Assembly (NCBI RefSeq): GCF_026410405.1
Contig: NZ_JAPMLN010000007.1
Location: forward strand, 62,001-126,000
DNA: 64,000 nt
Source: Marinicella gelatinilytica
GTDB taxonomy: Bacteria > Pseudomonadota > Gammaproteobacteria > Xanthomonadales > Marinicellaceae
Direction: 5' to 3'
How positions within the stretch are numbered: position 1 is the first letter of the stretch; each line of letters starts with the position of its first letter. Shown in pieces: positions 8,355-18,031 of the stretch. The notes under the pieces were generated by a model. The model had not been told where the DNA came from, ran no database searches, and was given only the letters and a program-made list of their open reading frames with translations. The translations under genes and the position numbers were made by a program.

Positions 8355-11300
8355 TTATTCGTCACTTAAAGCCAACAAATCGGCATTACCGCCAACGGCA
8401 GCTATGTTGTTGGTGATGGTTTTTTCGTGAACAAAGCGGTGTAGATAACCGGGGCCGCCGGCTTTTGGACCGGTGCCGGAAAGACCCATGCCGCCAAATG
8501 GGTGAACACCAACAACCGCTCCGGTCATATTGCGATTTATATAGCAGTTGCCGGCTTGTACTTTAGCGGCCACATACTCAATGGTATCGTCTATGCGTGA
8601 ATGCACACCGGTGGTCAATCCGTAGCCGGTGCTGTTAATGTCATCAATCACTTTGTCGAGATCTTTGGATTGATAGCGAATAATGTGTAAAAAAGGACCG
8701 AATATTTCTTCTTTCAGCTGGTTAATGTTTTCAATTTCGACTGCTTGAGGACTGAAATAAAAACCATTTATATTCGGCAAATCAGGACTATTTAATGGTT
8801 TTCCGAGTTGTGCCATTCGCGTACGATGCGCTTCTAATGTATTGAGCGCAGACTCATCAATCAGTGGTCCGACATCGGTCGTAAAGTGTTTAGGGTGACC
8901 AACTTTTAATTGATTCATGGCCCCTTGCAGCATGGTAATAACTTTATCCGCCACATCAGCTTGTATGTAAAGTACTCGCAGCGCTGAACAGCGTTGGCCG
9001 GCGCTTAAAAAAGCGGAGCTGATGACATCTTTAACCAGTTGTTCAGGTAAGGTCGATGAGTCAGCAATCATGCAGTTTTGGCCACCGGTTTCGGCAATAA
9101 AAGTGGCGATTTCTCGGCTGTCTCGGTTAACCAGATTGCGATTGATAATTTGTGCGGTGGCTGTTGAGCCAGTAAATACGGCACCGTGAATGGCCGGATG
9201 TTGACACAGATAATTACCCACTAATTTGCCGGAACCCAAAGTTAACTGTAAGGCCTCAAAGGGGAAACCGGCTTCATGCATTAGCCGCACAACTTGATAA
9301 GCAATTAGATTAGTTTGTTCAGCCGGTTTGGTGATAACGCAGTTGCCTGTGACCAAAGCGGCAATCACTTGGCCGGTAAAAATAGCCAACGGAAAATTCC
9401 AGGGGCTGATGCAAACAAACACGCCTTTGCCCTGGTGTAGTAAATAATTACTCTCGCCTGTGGGTCCCGGCATTTTTATGCCTTGTCCGCACAGAGATAA
9501 AGCTTGTTGGCCATAATAACGACAGAAGTCCACGGCTTCTCGCAATTCAGAAATGGCATCCATTAAAGTTTTGCCGGCTTCATGGCGCAATAAATAAAGC
9601 AATTTATCCCGATTCGCCTCCAGTAAGTCAGCGGTTTTGAGTGCCGCTTGACACCTGTCAAGGGTGCTGCTGTCACGCCAAGCAGGAAAGAACGTTTGGG
9701 CAGTAGTGACTGCAGCCTCTAACCCTGATTCATCGGTGTGATAATAGTGTCCCACTTCTTTGTGCAAATCAGCAGGAGAAAATACTGGCAACTGATTACT
9801 GTTGGGGTTCTCTTCGCCATTGATAATAGAACATGCACTGAATGTCATTTCTTGTTGTGCTTCAATGTCGTTCTGTAGCTCTTCTAAGGTATTAATGTCA
9901 TAAACATTGATGCCGGATGAATTGATGCGTTGTTCACCAAAAATATCTTTGGGCAAAGGTAATTGAGGGTGTTTGTGGATGGTTTGTTTGGCTATTTTTT
10001 CTATCGGATCTTGGGTGATGACATCAATACTGACTTTTAAATCAGTTAAACGATTCACAAATGAGGTGTTGGCACCATTTTCCAGTAATCTTCTAACCAA
10101 ATATGGCAGTAAGTCTTGATGCGTACCAACGGGTGCATAAATTCGACAAGGACGGTTCAATCCGTCGCTGGCAATGGTTTGTTTGTGTAATGGCTGACCC
10201 ATACCATGTAAGCGCTGAAATTCGTAACCGCCTTTGTCGCCGGCCATGGTATAAATGGCGGCCACTGTATTGGCATTATGGGTGGCAAATTGCGGATAAA
10301 ATTTATCGCGGTTGTCCAGTAAATAAAGCGCACAGGCTAAGTAAGACAAATCGGTATTGGGTTTACGGGTAAATACCGGATAATGGCTTAAACCTTGTTC
10401 TTGTGCTCGTTTGATTTCGGTGTCCCAATAAGCGCCTTTAACTAATCGCAGCGGAATTAGCCGTTGGTGCTTGTCATAGAGTTGGGACAAGAGTTTAAGC
10501 ACGTCTAAAGACCTTTTTTGATAGGCTTGAACCACAATGCCAAAGCCATTGTAATCATTTAGCTGGGCATAAACATCCGCAAAAACTTTGAGTGACAATT
10601 CAAGTCGGTCAGCTTCTTCGGCATCGACCGTGACGGCTACATTTTGTGCTTTGGCTTGTTTCACTAAACTCAGTACTCTGGGTGCCAGTTCTGCCATGAC
10701 ACGCTCGGTGTTCGCCACCTCATAGCGCGGATGCAGCGCAGATAATTTAATTGAAATACTGGAGGCATCGTTAATATGGCGTTTTTTATTGGCCTCGGCA
10801 ATGGCGTCAATGGAATCGGCGTAGGCCTTATAATAGCGATCAGCGTCCTCTTGTGTCAGCGCAGCTTCGCCGAGCATATCGTAAGAAAATCGATAGGCCT
10901 TAAAACCTTTGCTTCTGCCGCGCTTTAGTGCTTCTTTGATGGTTCGACCCATAACAAACTGCTTACCCATCATTTCCATGCCGCGTAATAAGCCGGTACG
11001 AATGACCGGCTCGCCGGTTTTGTTAATAAACTTATCCATGGCTTTGGACATGCCTTTCTTAGAGACATCAATATCTATGATGCGACCGGTCAGCATTAAC
11101 CCCCAGGTAGATGCATTCACAAATAAGGAATCACTGCGTCCTAAGTGAGATTTCCAGTCAGCATCCAAGATTTTATCTTTAATGAGTTTGTCGGCGGTTG
11201 ATTTATCGGGAATGCGCAGTAAAGCTTCCGCCAGACACATCAGTAAAATACCTTCTTTTGAAGATAAATCATACTCTTTCATAAAGGCGTCAATGCCGTC

Positions 11301-11465
11301 CATATCATCAATGTGGTCGCGCACTTCTGTGACCAAATCTGTGGCCAGTTGTTTAATTTTATGTTGTTTGCTTTGTATTGAGTCCGTTAACGATAACAGT
11401 TCTGCAACAACAATTTCTTCATCCGCTAAATAGGATTCACTGAGAGGAGAGGTATCGAAAGTCAT
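8355..11465 (-). CDS. putA: Bifunctional proline dehydrogenase / L-glutamate gamma-semialdehyde dehydrogenase
   Basis: A 1036-residue PutA that oxidises proline to glutamate in two steps. The FAD-dependent proline dehydrogenase barrel covers about residues 100-470, with [17 protein letters not shown] and the GTHQDLL segment. The NAD-dependent aldehyde dehydrogenase covers about 520-1020, with the [15 protein letters not shown] and [13 protein letters not shown] (catalytic Cys) motifs. There is no N-terminal ribbon-helix-helix domain, so it should not be an autoregulator as in E. coli. I place the start at an internal ATG (MTFDTSP) because the 20 extra residues from the ATG at 11525 look uncoded; neither start has a clear ribosome site. 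It is the first gene of the block continuing into gspA. Confidence 0.93.
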   Translation of the reverse strand: MTFDTSPLSESYLADEEIVVAELLSLTDSIQSKQHKIKQLATDLVTEVRDHIDDMDGIDAFMKEYDLSSKEGILLMCLAEALLRIPDKSTADKLIKDKILDADWKSHLGRSDSLFVNASTWGLMLTGRIIDIDVSKKGMSKAMDKFINKTGEPVIRTGLLRGMEMMGKQFVMGRTIKEALKRGRSKGFKAYRFSYDMLGEAALTQEDADRYYKAYADSIDAIAEANKKRHINDASSISIKLSALHPRYEVANTERVMAELAPRVLSLVKQAKAQNVAVTVDAEEADRLELSLKVFADVYAQLNDYNGFGIVVQAYQKRSLDVLKLLSQLYDKHQRLIPLRLVKGAYWDTEIKRAQEQGLSHYPVFTRKPNTDLSYLACALYLLDNRDKFYPQFATHNANTVAAIYTMAGDKGGYEFQRLHGMGQPLHKQTIASDGLNRPCRIYAPVGTHQDLLPYLVRRLLENGANTSFVNRLTDLKVSIDVITQDPIEKIAKQTIHKHPQLPLPKDIFGEQRINSSGINVYDINTLEELQNDIEAQQEMTFSACSIINGEENPNSNQLPVFSPADLHKEVGHYYHTDESGLEAAVTTAQTFFPAWRDSSTLDRCQAALKTADLLEANRDKLLYLLRHEAGKTLMDAISELREAVDFCRYYGQQALSLCGQGIKMPGPTGESNYLLHQGKGVFVCISPWNFPLAIFTGQVIAALVTGNCVITKPAEQTNLIAYQVVRLMHEAGFPFEALQLTLGSGKLVGNYLCQHPAIHGAVFTGSTATAQIINRNLVNRDSREIATFIAETGGQNCMIADSSTLPEQLVKDVISSAFLSAGQRCSALRVLYIQADVADKVITMLQGAMNQLKVGHPKHFTTDVGPLIDESALNTLEAHRTRMAQLGKPLNSPDLPNINGFYFSPQAVEIENINQLKEEIFGPFLHIIRYQSKDLDKVIDDINSTGYGLTTGVHSRIDDTIEYVAAKVQAGNCYINRNMTGAVVGVHPFGGMGLSGTGPKAGGPGYLHRFVHEKTITNNIAAVGGNADLLALSDE

Positions 11466-11908
11466 GGGCAATCTGCTGTTGAATAGTTCAGGGCAGATTA
11501 TAGTGGAATGTCTCTGTGACTTCATTCACTTTTGTTATTGTGGTTATTTTGTGACTAGAAAGAAGCGATTTAAGTGTTTTTGGCATGAATGTTGATAAGC
11601 GCGTATATTTACTGAGTGGCACAAAAAAACATCAGGATTGATGTGGAATTTTTTATTATAATTGCCTCGGTGAGTGACTAAATGAGCAAATAATTAGATT
11701 GAGATGCGGATATTTTTGTAGAGGAGTGTTAAAATTCCGTCATTAACCGACCAAGACAGCATTTTTCGCTTACCAAAGCGGATTGAGTTTTTAGATTTTT
11801 ACATATTTAAAGACTTAATCGACTTAACTTACGGAATTGATTTGTAGGGACCTTTGTTTCAACAAGCTGGGTTATTGGTTTTTATTAAAAAATTAGGGTA
11901 TCAATTGT
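11466..11908. other. Divergent intergenic region between putA and the cytochrome oxidase operon
   Basis: AT-rich, non-coding stretch of about 440 bases holding the promoters for the minus-strand putA block and for ctaC. I see no convincing -35/-10 pair at proper spacing in either direction. A TATAAT near 11657 lacks a well-spaced -35. AGGG lies about 12 bases before the ctaC start and can act as its ribosome site. No tRNA, hairpin terminator or small ORF with support is seen. Confidence 0.5.
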
Positions 11909-13243
11909 ATGATGAACAAAAAGACTAAAAAAGGCTTATTGGTCGGCAGTCTACTGGCGTCGACAGCAGCATCTGCTGAATATAAGTTGAATTTAACCAA
12001 AGGCGTCTCCGACTACAGTGCTCAAGTTTACGATATGCACATGCTGGTGCTTTGGATCTGTGTAGTAATTTGTCTCGGTGTCTTCGGTGCGATGTTTTAT
12101 TCCATTATTGCGCATCGGAAATCCAAAGGTGTTGAACCGGCTAAGTTTTCGCACAGTACCACCATCGAAATTATTTGGACCGCAATTCCTGTCCTTATTT
12201 TGATTGCCATTGCTTTGCCTGCCACCAAAGGCATGATTCAAATGGATAGCCCTAAGGATGACAAAGGTGAGCCAGTTACCATGGATATGACGGTTAAAAT
12301 TACCGGTTACCAATGGAAGTGGCGCTATGATTATTTAGAGGATGGTTTTGGCTTTTTAAGTACCTTAGCTGCTGACAGTAATATCGCCCGCCAAAAAGGC
12401 TCCGGCGTTGATGTCAGTACCGTTGATAACTATCTGTTAGAGGTTGATAAGCCATTGGTTATTCCGGCTAATACCAATATTCGCTTTTTGTTAACTTCCG
12501 ATGATGTCATTCACTCTTGGTGGGTGCCTGATTTCGGTTGGAAGCGTGACGCCATTCCCGGCTACATTAATGAAGCATGGACCAATGTCAAAGAACCCGG
12601 TACTTATCGCGGACAATGTGCTGAGTTATGTGGTAAAGATCATGGTTATATGCCGATCGTGGTTGAGGTTTTAAGCAAATCTGATTACGCCAATTGGCTG
12701 GCTGAGCAAACGGGCGATACCGTGACAAATCAGCCTGCTTCGGTGGACACGCCACAAGCCACTGATGCCGTTGTCAATATGATTGAACAAAGTTCAGCGT
12801 CTGAAACGGCAGAGGCTATGGTTCAATCAGCAGCACAAGAATTGGTTGCCGATGATGACGCTGAACAAGCTGAAACTGAAGAAGTTGATGGTGAAAATGC
12901 GGCTGATGAAGCGCAACAAGCTGATGGCGAGTGGTCGATGGAACGTTTAATGGCACGCGGTGAAGAAGTTTATAACACCCAATGTTTGGCCTGTCATAAA
13001 ATTGATGGTTCCGGTATGCCGCCGGCATTTCCGGCATTGGCAAACAGTGCTGTGGTAACCGGTGATATCGCGAAACAGATTGATACGGTTGTTAACGGTG
13101 TGCCGGGAACCGGCATGATGCCGTTTGGTAATATGTTGCCCGCTGAAGACATCGCGGCCACCATTACCTATACCCGTAACTCTTTTGGTAATGATGCCGG
13201 GGACCGGGTACAACCGGCCGACGTCGAAGCCGCCAAACAATAA
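11909..13243 (+). CDS. ctaC: Cytochrome c oxidase subunit II with fused C-terminal cytochrome c domain
   Basis: A 444-residue subunit II (CoxB). A signal peptide ends near residue 23. Two membrane helices lie at about 43-68 and 86-106. The CuA domain has ligands H202, C237, E239, C241, H245 and M248 in the VIHSWW and GQCAELCGKDHGYM segments. A Gln/Ala/Glu/Asp-rich acidic linker (about 268-340) joins it to a class I cytochrome c domain with heme site CLACH (359-363) and a probable axial Met in GTGMMPFGN. The fusion makes this a caa3-like oxidase that can carry its own electron-donor domain. It is first in the operon, followed 16 bases later by ctaD. Confidence 0.95.
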   Translation: MMNKKTKKGLLVGSLLASTAASAEYKLNLTKGVSDYSAQVYDMHMLVLWICVVICLGVFGAMFYSIIAHRKSKGVEPAKFSHSTTIEIIWTAIPVLILIAIALPATKGMIQMDSPKDDKGEPVTMDMTVKITGYQWKWRYDYLEDGFGFLSTLAADSNIARQKGSGVDVSTVDNYLLEVDKPLVIPANTNIRFLLTSDDVIHSWWVPDFGWKRDAIPGYINEAWTNVKEPGTYRGQCAELCGKDHGYMPIVVEVLSKSDYANWLAEQTGDTVTNQPASVDTPQATDAVVNMIEQSSASETAEAMVQSAAQELVADDDAEQAETEEVDGENAADEAQQADGEWSMERLMARGEEVYNTQCLACHKIDGSGMPPAFPALANSAVVTGDIAKQIDTVVNGVPGTGMMPFGNMLPAEDIAATITYTRNSFGNDAGDRVQPADVEAAKQ

Positions 13244-13259
13244 ACTCGAGGATTAAATT

Positions 13260-14870
13260 ATGAGTCACGAAATTACACACGATGGTTTGACCCACGATCA
13301 TAAACCCAAAGGATTTGTTAATCGTTGGTTATTGACCACCAATCACAAAGACATTGGCACCATGTACCTGGTGTTCGCTTTAGCGATGTTTATTCTTGGC
13401 GGTGCCATGGCAATGGTCATCCGCGCAGAATTGTTCCAGCCTGGTCTACAGTTTGTGGAGCCATTCTTCTTTAACCAGATGACCACCATGCACGCACTGT
13501 TTATGATTTTTGGTGCAGTGATGCCGGCATTTGTGGGTTTAGCTAACTGGATGGTGCCGATGATGATTGGTGCGCCGGATATGGCTTTGCCTCGGTTAAA
13601 TAATTTTTCATTCTGGTTATTGCCATTTGCATTTGTGGTTTTAGCATCTACCTTCTTTATGGGTGGCGGTGCCCCGGCCGGTGGCTGGACCATGTATCCA
13701 CCTTTGGTTCTTCAGGGCGGTCAAAATGTGGCATTTTTAGTGTTTGCCGTGCATTTGATGGGTATCTCATCAATTTTAGGCGCCATTAATATTATTGCCA
13801 CCATTGTTAATATGCGAGCCCCTAATGTGGGTTACTTGAATATGCCGATGTTTGTCTGGACCTGGTTGATTACCGCTTTTTTATTGATTTTGGTGATGCC
13901 GGTACTGGCAGGTGCCGTAACCATGCTGCTAACTGACCGATATTTTGGTACCAGTTTCTTTAATGCCGCAGGTGGTGGTGATCCAGTGATGTTCCAACAT
14001 ATTTTCTGGTTCTTCGGTCACCCTGAGGTCTATATTATGATTTTACCGTCATTTGGTATTGTCTCTGAAATTATTCCGACCTTTGCGCGTAAACGTTTGT
14101 TCGGTTACGTGTCGATGGTGTATGCCACGGCGGCGATTGCCTTTTTATCCTTTATTGTTTGGGCGCATCACATGTTCTCAGTGGGTATGCCTTTGGGTGG
14201 TCAGCTCTATTTTATGTATGCCACGATGTTGATTGCGGTACCCACGGGGGTCAAGATTTTCAACTGGTTAGCGACTATGTGGCGTGGCGCCATGACCTTT
14301 GAAACGCCGATGTTGTTTTCCATTGCTTTTGTGGCATTGTTTTCAATTGGTGGTTTTTCGGGTGTGATGATGGCGCTGGCTCCGGTGGATTTACAATACC
14401 ATGACACCTACTTTATTGTGGCGCATTTCCATTATGTTCTGGTTCCTGGATCAGTGTTTGCTATTATTGCGGCAGCTTACTACTGGTTACCTAAATGGAC
14501 CGGCCACATGTATGACGAGCGCTTAGGTAAAATTCACTTTTGGTGGTCAGCAATTTCTGTGAACGTATTGTTCTTCCCGCAACATTTCTTAGGCTTAGCG
14601 GGTATGCCACGACGGATCCCTGATTACTCCACACAGTTTGCGGAATTTAATATGTGGTCAAGTATCGGCGGTTTCGCCTTTGGTTTGGCGCAAGTGTTCT
14701 TTGTTTATATTGTTATTAAAACCGTTCGCGGTGGCGTAAAAGCCACTGATCAAGTTTGGGATGATGCCAAAGGTTTGGAGTGGACTGTACCATCTCCGGC
14801 GCCACACCATACTTTTGAAGAATATAAGCCGGTTGATTTAAGTAAAATGGCACATGGTGATACCCACTAA
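13260..14870 (+). CDS. ctaD: Cytochrome c oxidase subunit I
   Basis: A 536-residue catalytic subunit of the aa3-type heme-copper oxidase, with about 12 membrane helices. Visible ligands are the low-spin heme a His78 in TTMHALFM, CuB His254 with cross-linked Tyr258 in FFGHPEVYIM, CuB His303-His304 in WAHHMF, and the heme a3/heme a histidines in DTYFIVAHFHYVL (about 383-394). K332 in GVKIFNW is the K-channel lysine, and GHPE marks an A1-type enzyme. It reduces O2 to water and pumps protons across the inner membrane. Its stop overlaps the start of a 43-codon ORF (TAATG). Confidence 0.97.
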   Translation: MSHEITHDGLTHDHKPKGFVNRWLLTTNHKDIGTMYLVFALAMFILGGAMAMVIRAELFQPGLQFVEPFFFNQMTTMHALFMIFGAVMPAFVGLANWMVPMMIGAPDMALPRLNNFSFWLLPFAFVVLASTFFMGGGAPAGGWTMYPPLVLQGGQNVAFLVFAVHLMGISSILGAINIIATIVNMRAPNVGYLNMPMFVWTWLITAFLLILVMPVLAGAVTMLLTDRYFGTSFFNAAGGGDPVMFQHIFWFFGHPEVYIMILPSFGIVSEIIPTFARKRLFGYVSMVYATAAIAFLSFIVWAHHMFSVGMPLGGQLYFMYATMLIAVPTGVKIFNWLATMWRGAMTFETPMLFSIAFVALFSIGGFSGVMMALAPVDLQYHDTYFIVAHFHYVLVPGSVFAIIAAAYYWLPKWTGHMYDERLGKIHFWWSAISVNVLFFPQHFLGLAGMPRRIPDYSTQFAEFNMWSSIGGFAFGLAQVFFVYIVIKTVRGGVKATDQVWDDAKGLEWTVPSPAPHHTFEEYKPVDLSKMAHGDTH

Positions 14871-15001
14871 TGTCGTCAAAAAAGCAAAAAACACCTCAAC
14901 AACGCAGAGGTATTAAAAAAACAGTCGCCATCTTAGGGGTGGTGACTGTTGCTTTATTTTTATGGTCTGTATATTTAGTGTTAAGCCAAGCCAATGTTTG
15001 A
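14870..15001 (+). CDS. Small single-span membrane protein of the oxidase operon (43 residues)
   Basis: An ATG overlapping the ctaD stop (TAATG) opens a 43-codon frame ending in TGA, which itself overlaps the start of ctaG by 8 bases. The protein has a basic N-terminus (MSSKKQKTPQQRRGIKKT), one hydrophobic helix of about 20 residues (VAILGVVTVALFLWSVYLV) and a short tail. The tight overlaps at both ends suggest real translation. Short single-span proteins with basic N-termini are known in this operon position in other proteobacteria and are annotated as small oxidase assembly proteins. I infer a similar role here; homology is not shown. Confidence 0.7.
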   Translation: MSSKKQKTPQQRRGIKKTVAILGVVTVALFLWSVYLVLSQANV

Positions 15002-15575
15002 TAGTGTTACAAATACCTTAAAAGCCTTATTAGCCATAGCTGTATTAATGGCCGGTTTTGCTTTTGTGTTGGTGCCTTTATATGATGTGGTTTGTGATAT
15101 TACCGGATTAAATGGTAAAACCGGTGTCACCACCAACGCTGAAGTTGAGAGAAATCAACCAGCAGTTGATGATAACCGTACCGTAACCGTGCAGTTCGAC
15201 GGTAACGTAAAAAGTGATTTGCCCTGGTCTTTTCGCCCCACTGAGTTTTCTATGGAAGTTCAATTGGGAAAGCTTTACCACACTGAATATTATGCAAAAA
15301 ATACCGCGGCTGTTGAAATTATTGGTCAAGCGGTTCCCAGTGTTGCGCCGGCTAAAGCCTCAAAATACTTTAATAAAACAGAGTGTTTTTGTTTTACCGA
15401 GCAGTTATTACAGGCTGGTGAAGAAATGCAAATGCCACTGACTTTTATCATCAGTAGCGATTTGCCTAAAGATGTCAAATTAGTGACTTTGTCGTATACT
15501 TTTTTTAATAAATATCAAGTGCTTGATACTGCAGCATCGATCACAGATAGTCAAAACAATGAGACCTCTACATAA
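14994..15575 (+). CDS. ctaG: Cytochrome c oxidase assembly protein CtaG/Cox11
   Basis: A 193-residue copper chaperone that inserts CuB into subunit I. One N-terminal membrane helix (about 9-30) is followed by a periplasmic domain. The motif VPLYDVVCDITGLNGKTG follows the helix. The copper-binding CFCF pair is in NKTECFCFTEQLL near residue 131. Length and motifs match the Cox11 family. It overlaps the preceding small ORF by 8 bases and is followed after 39 bases by subunit III, the usual position for this gene. Confidence 0.95.
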   Translation: MFDSVTNTLKALLAIAVLMAGFAFVLVPLYDVVCDITGLNGKTGVTTNAEVERNQPAVDDNRTVTVQFDGNVKSDLPWSFRPTEFSMEVQLGKLYHTEYYAKNTAAVEIIGQAVPSVAPAKASKYFNKTECFCFTEQLLQAGEEMQMPLTFIISSDLPKDVKLVTLSYTFFNKYQVLDTAASITDSQNNETST

Positions 15576-15614
15576 GTCTCACAATAATAGTTAAAATTTA
15601 TCGGGTAGTGAGCC

Positions 15615-16493
15615 ATGACAGAAATAAGTGAAAATCAATACTATGTTCCCCATAAAGCCAAGTGGCCAATTGTCGCGTGCGTGGGTTTATTCATCACCGT
15701 AATCGGTGCCAGTATTAAATTCAACAACCTTGATCTGGAGCCGACAACGCCGTGGTTGATGTATTTGGGCTTTGCAATTTTGATTGTGATGTTCTTCGGT
15801 TGGTTTGGAGAAGTCATTAAAGAAAGTGAAGATAATCTCTATAACAAACAGGTGGATGCTTCATTTCGAGCCGGCATGATCTGGTTTATTTTTTCAGAAG
15901 TGATGTTTTTTGCTTCTTTCTTTGGTGCTTTATTTTATGCCAGAACTTTTGCAGTGCCTTGGTTAGGCGGCGAGGGCACTAATTTAGCCACCAATGTTCA
16001 ACTCTGGTCCGGTTATGAATCTGTGTGGCCAACCAACGGCCCTGGTGACTTAAATGGTCGTTTTGAAACCATCAGCGCCTTTTCTTTGCCTTTGGTAAAC
16101 ACATTGTTGCTGTTGACCAGTTCCATTACCATTACCATTGCACACCATGCTTTACGTGCCGGTGATCGTAAAAAAACCATTATCTGGATGATTGCGACAG
16201 TGTTGTTGGGTGCAACCTTCTTGTTTTATCAAGTGGAAGAGTACATAGAGGCATACCAACATTTGAATTTAACCTTGAAGTCCGGCATTTATGGTGCAAC
16301 GTTCTTTATGTTAACCGGGTTTCATGGGATTCATGTAACGTTAGGTACTATTATGCTTGCCGTTATTACGGTTCGATTGATAAAAGGTCATTTTAAAGCA
16401 GATGACCATTTTGGTTTCGAAGCTGTCGCTTGGTACTGGCACTTTGTTGATGTGGTCTGGTTGGGCTTATTTATCTTTGTTTACGTTCTTTAG
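15615..16493 (+). CDS. ctaE: Cytochrome c oxidase subunit III
   Basis: A 292-residue membrane protein with about seven helices, the CoxC subunit that stabilises subunit I. Family landmarks are MIWFIFSEVMFFASFFGALFY (shortened: SEVMFF near residue 95), HHALRAGDRK, FLFYQVEEYI, GFHGIHVTLG near 235 and the C-terminal WYWHFVDVVWLGLF. It follows ctaG in the standard order. Ribosome site: GGGTAGTGAGCC upstream of the ATG is moderate. A strong hairpin lies directly after its stop. Confidence 0.96.
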   Translation: MTEISENQYYVPHKAKWPIVACVGLFITVIGASIKFNNLDLEPTTPWLMYLGFAILIVMFFGWFGEVIKESEDNLYNKQVDASFRAGMIWFIFSEVMFFASFFGALFYARTFAVPWLGGEGTNLATNVQLWSGYESVWPTNGPGDLNGRFETISAFSLPLVNTLLLLTSSITITIAHHALRAGDRKKTIIWMIATVLLGATFLFYQVEEYIEAYQHLNLTLKSGIYGATFFMLTGFHGIHVTLGTIMLAVITVRLIKGHFKADDHFGFEAVAWYWHFVDVVWLGLFIFVYVL

Positions 16494-16510
16494 GACTTTA
16501 TTCACAAGTT

Positions 16511-16535
16511 GCGCCGAAACGAAAGGTTTCGGCGC
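16511..16535 (+). terminator. Perfect 10-bp hairpin between ctaE and the DUF2909 gene
   Basis: GCGCCGAAAC and GTTTCGGCGC form a perfect 10-bp stem around a 5-base GAAAG loop, just after ctaE. It is followed by TTAAAATGC rather than a T-run, so it is not a standard intrinsic terminator. It may protect the 3' end of the ctaC-ctaE message or attenuate expression of downstream assembly genes. Confidence 0.55.
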
Positions 16536-16548
16536 TTAAAATGCTGTT

Positions 16549-16764
16549 ATGAAATACCTCATCGTTATTGTTTTCTTATTTATTATTTACAGCATGGGTT
16601 CTGCATTATTCTATCTGTCACGTGATAAAGGCCGAAGTAATAACACGGTGCGATTTTTAACCGTTCGCATCATCATGTCAGTGGCTTTATTTCTGTTTAT
16701 TTTATTGGCCATGAAAATGGGATGGATTGTTCCACATGGGTTGCAGTTAAGCCCAACCGGTTAA
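16549..16764 (+). CDS. Twin transmembrane protein, DUF2909 family
   Basis: A 71-residue protein with two hydrophobic helices (about 2-22 and 40-60) separated by a basic loop containing SRDKGRSNNTVRFLTVR. This fits the DUF2909 family found between subunit III and SURF1 in Pseudomonas-type oxidase clusters. No catalytic residues are apparent; a structural or assembly role in the inner membrane is inferred from the position. Family membership is judged by layout and position. Confidence 0.8.
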   Translation: MKYLIVIVFLFIIYSMGSALFYLSRDKGRSNNTVRFLTVRIIMSVALFLFILLAMKMGWIVPHGLQLSPTG

Positions 16765-16768
16765 ACCA

Positions 16769-17482
16769 GTGGAACACGATTCCAAATTTCCTTGGGTATT
16801 TACCTTGTTATGGTTAGCCATTTTGTTGCTGATGATTTGGGCCGGCTTTTGGCAGCTGGGTCGAGCTCAGGAAAAAGACCAAATTCGCCAACAAATGCAG
16901 AATGGAAAAGTGCAATCACCCAAACAATTATCTGATTGGCAATCAGTTAAAGATTACCAGTCCATTCAGGTACGCGGTCAATATCACAACACCCATTTTT
17001 TACTGGCCAATCAATTCCACGAAGGGCAAGTTGGTTTTAATGTTTTAACTGCGTTTTTAACAAATGACAATATCTGGCTTTTGGTCAATCGCGGTTGGAC
17101 AGCTTCACCCACTATCGACTTAACAATCGAGCAACAGGATACCGAACTTTCAGGTATGTTAGCGGCTTGGCCACGTCCGGGTGTGCAATTAGGTGAGCAA
17201 ATTTTAAAAGACGTTGCACAGCAACAAGTCACATATTTACCACCGGCACAAACCCGAGTGTTTATGACACAACAGTTATGTCAACGTGACGAATGTCATG
17301 TATTGGATCGCGTGATCAAACTGGATGCGGCTGCCGAATATGGTTTTGTGAGAGATTGGCAAGCGCCAATGATGACTGCAGCCAGGCACCGTGCCTATGC
17401 ATTTCAGTGGTTTATTATGTCATTGGCATTATGTTTTATTTATATTTATTTTTTACGAAAAAGCCATGCACCAAAAAAGTAA
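16769..17482 (+). CDS. SURF1 family cytochrome oxidase biogenesis protein
   Basis: A 237-residue protein with two terminal membrane helices (about 8-30 and 208-230) flanking a periplasmic domain, the SURF1/Shy1 layout. Motifs are FWQLGRAQEKD after helix 1, VRGQYH, LLVNRGWTASP near residue 105, and RHRAYAFQWF before helix 2. SURF1 assists heme a insertion into subunit I. The start is a GTG 4 bases after the preceding stop with little ribosome-site signal, so translation is probably coupled. Its last 17 bases overlap the next gene in another frame. Confidence 0.92.
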   Translation: MEHDSKFPWVFTLLWLAILLLMIWAGFWQLGRAQEKDQIRQQMQNGKVQSPKQLSDWQSVKDYQSIQVRGQYHNTHFLLANQFHEGQVGFNVLTAFLTNDNIWLLVNRGWTASPTIDLTIEQQDTELSGMLAAWPRPGVQLGEQILKDVAQQQVTYLPPAQTRVFMTQQLCQRDECHVLDRVIKLDAAAEYGFVRDWQAPMMTAARHRAYAFQWFIMSLALCFIYIYFLRKSHAPKK

Positions 17483-18029
17483 AAACAAACTGATTATTTT
17501 AATTATCTTTTTATTGTTCGCCATACCGGTACTGGTGGCGTATCTACTGGGATCAGGCCTGGTTGATTTTGAGCCTTCATCAACAAAAAATCATGGTTTG
17601 TTTATATCTCCGCCCATTAAGGTGGCAGACTATACAGAGGCTGATTGGGTGAATGAATTAACAGATCACTGGACCTTAATTTATCGCACTGCAGAGGTTT
17701 GTGATGAAGCATGTTTGAATTGGGAAAATAAGCTGCACCGGTACAACCTGACCCTGGCACAAAATGCTGATAAGTTAGAGTTAATGGTATTAGCAGAAGA
17801 ATTTAACAACCGTGAAGAAGATCCCTACCAACACATTACAAAAGTAACCACCAAGGGTGAAAAAGTCTTAAATGATATGTTCAATGACTTATCAACACAG
17901 TCTTTGGGTTCCGGTAGTGGCTTGTATGTGGTGGCTCCGGAAGGTTATTTAATGATGGCATTTACTCGGGACAATAAGCCTGAAGATATAATAAAAGATC
18001 TCAAACTGCTGGTTAAAAGAAAAGGTTAA
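17466..18029 (+). CDS. Membrane-anchored protein of the oxidase operon (PA0111-like position)
   Basis: A 187-residue protein from the ATG at 17466 (MHQKSKNK), which overlaps the SURF1 3' end; upstream in-frame codons are SURF1 shadow. One membrane helix near residues 9-30 (LIILIIFLLFAIPVLVAYLL) precedes an extracytoplasmic domain with TDHWTLIYRTAEVCDEACLN. The CDEAC pair sits where SCO/thioredoxin-like proteins have CxxxC, and the domain order suggests a distant SCO-like fold. Pseudomonas clusters have a hypothetical gene in the same position. A role in copper or redox handling of the oxidase is an inference. Confidence 0.75.
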   Translation: MHQKSKNKLIILIIFLLFAIPVLVAYLLGSGLVDFEPSSTKNHGLFISPPIKVADYTEADWVNELTDHWTLIYRTAEVCDEACLNWENKLHRYNLTLAQNADKLELMVLAEEFNNREEDPYQHITKVTTKGEKVLNDMFNDLSTQSLGSGSGLYVVAPEGYLMMAFTRDNKPEDIIKDLKLLVKRKG

Positions 18030-18031
18030 TA

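Noticed and set aside
11657-11662. TATAAT in the putA-ctaC gap as the ctaC promoter
   Set aside because: The nearest -35-like TTGATG is only 13 bases away and the distance to ctaC is about 250 bases.
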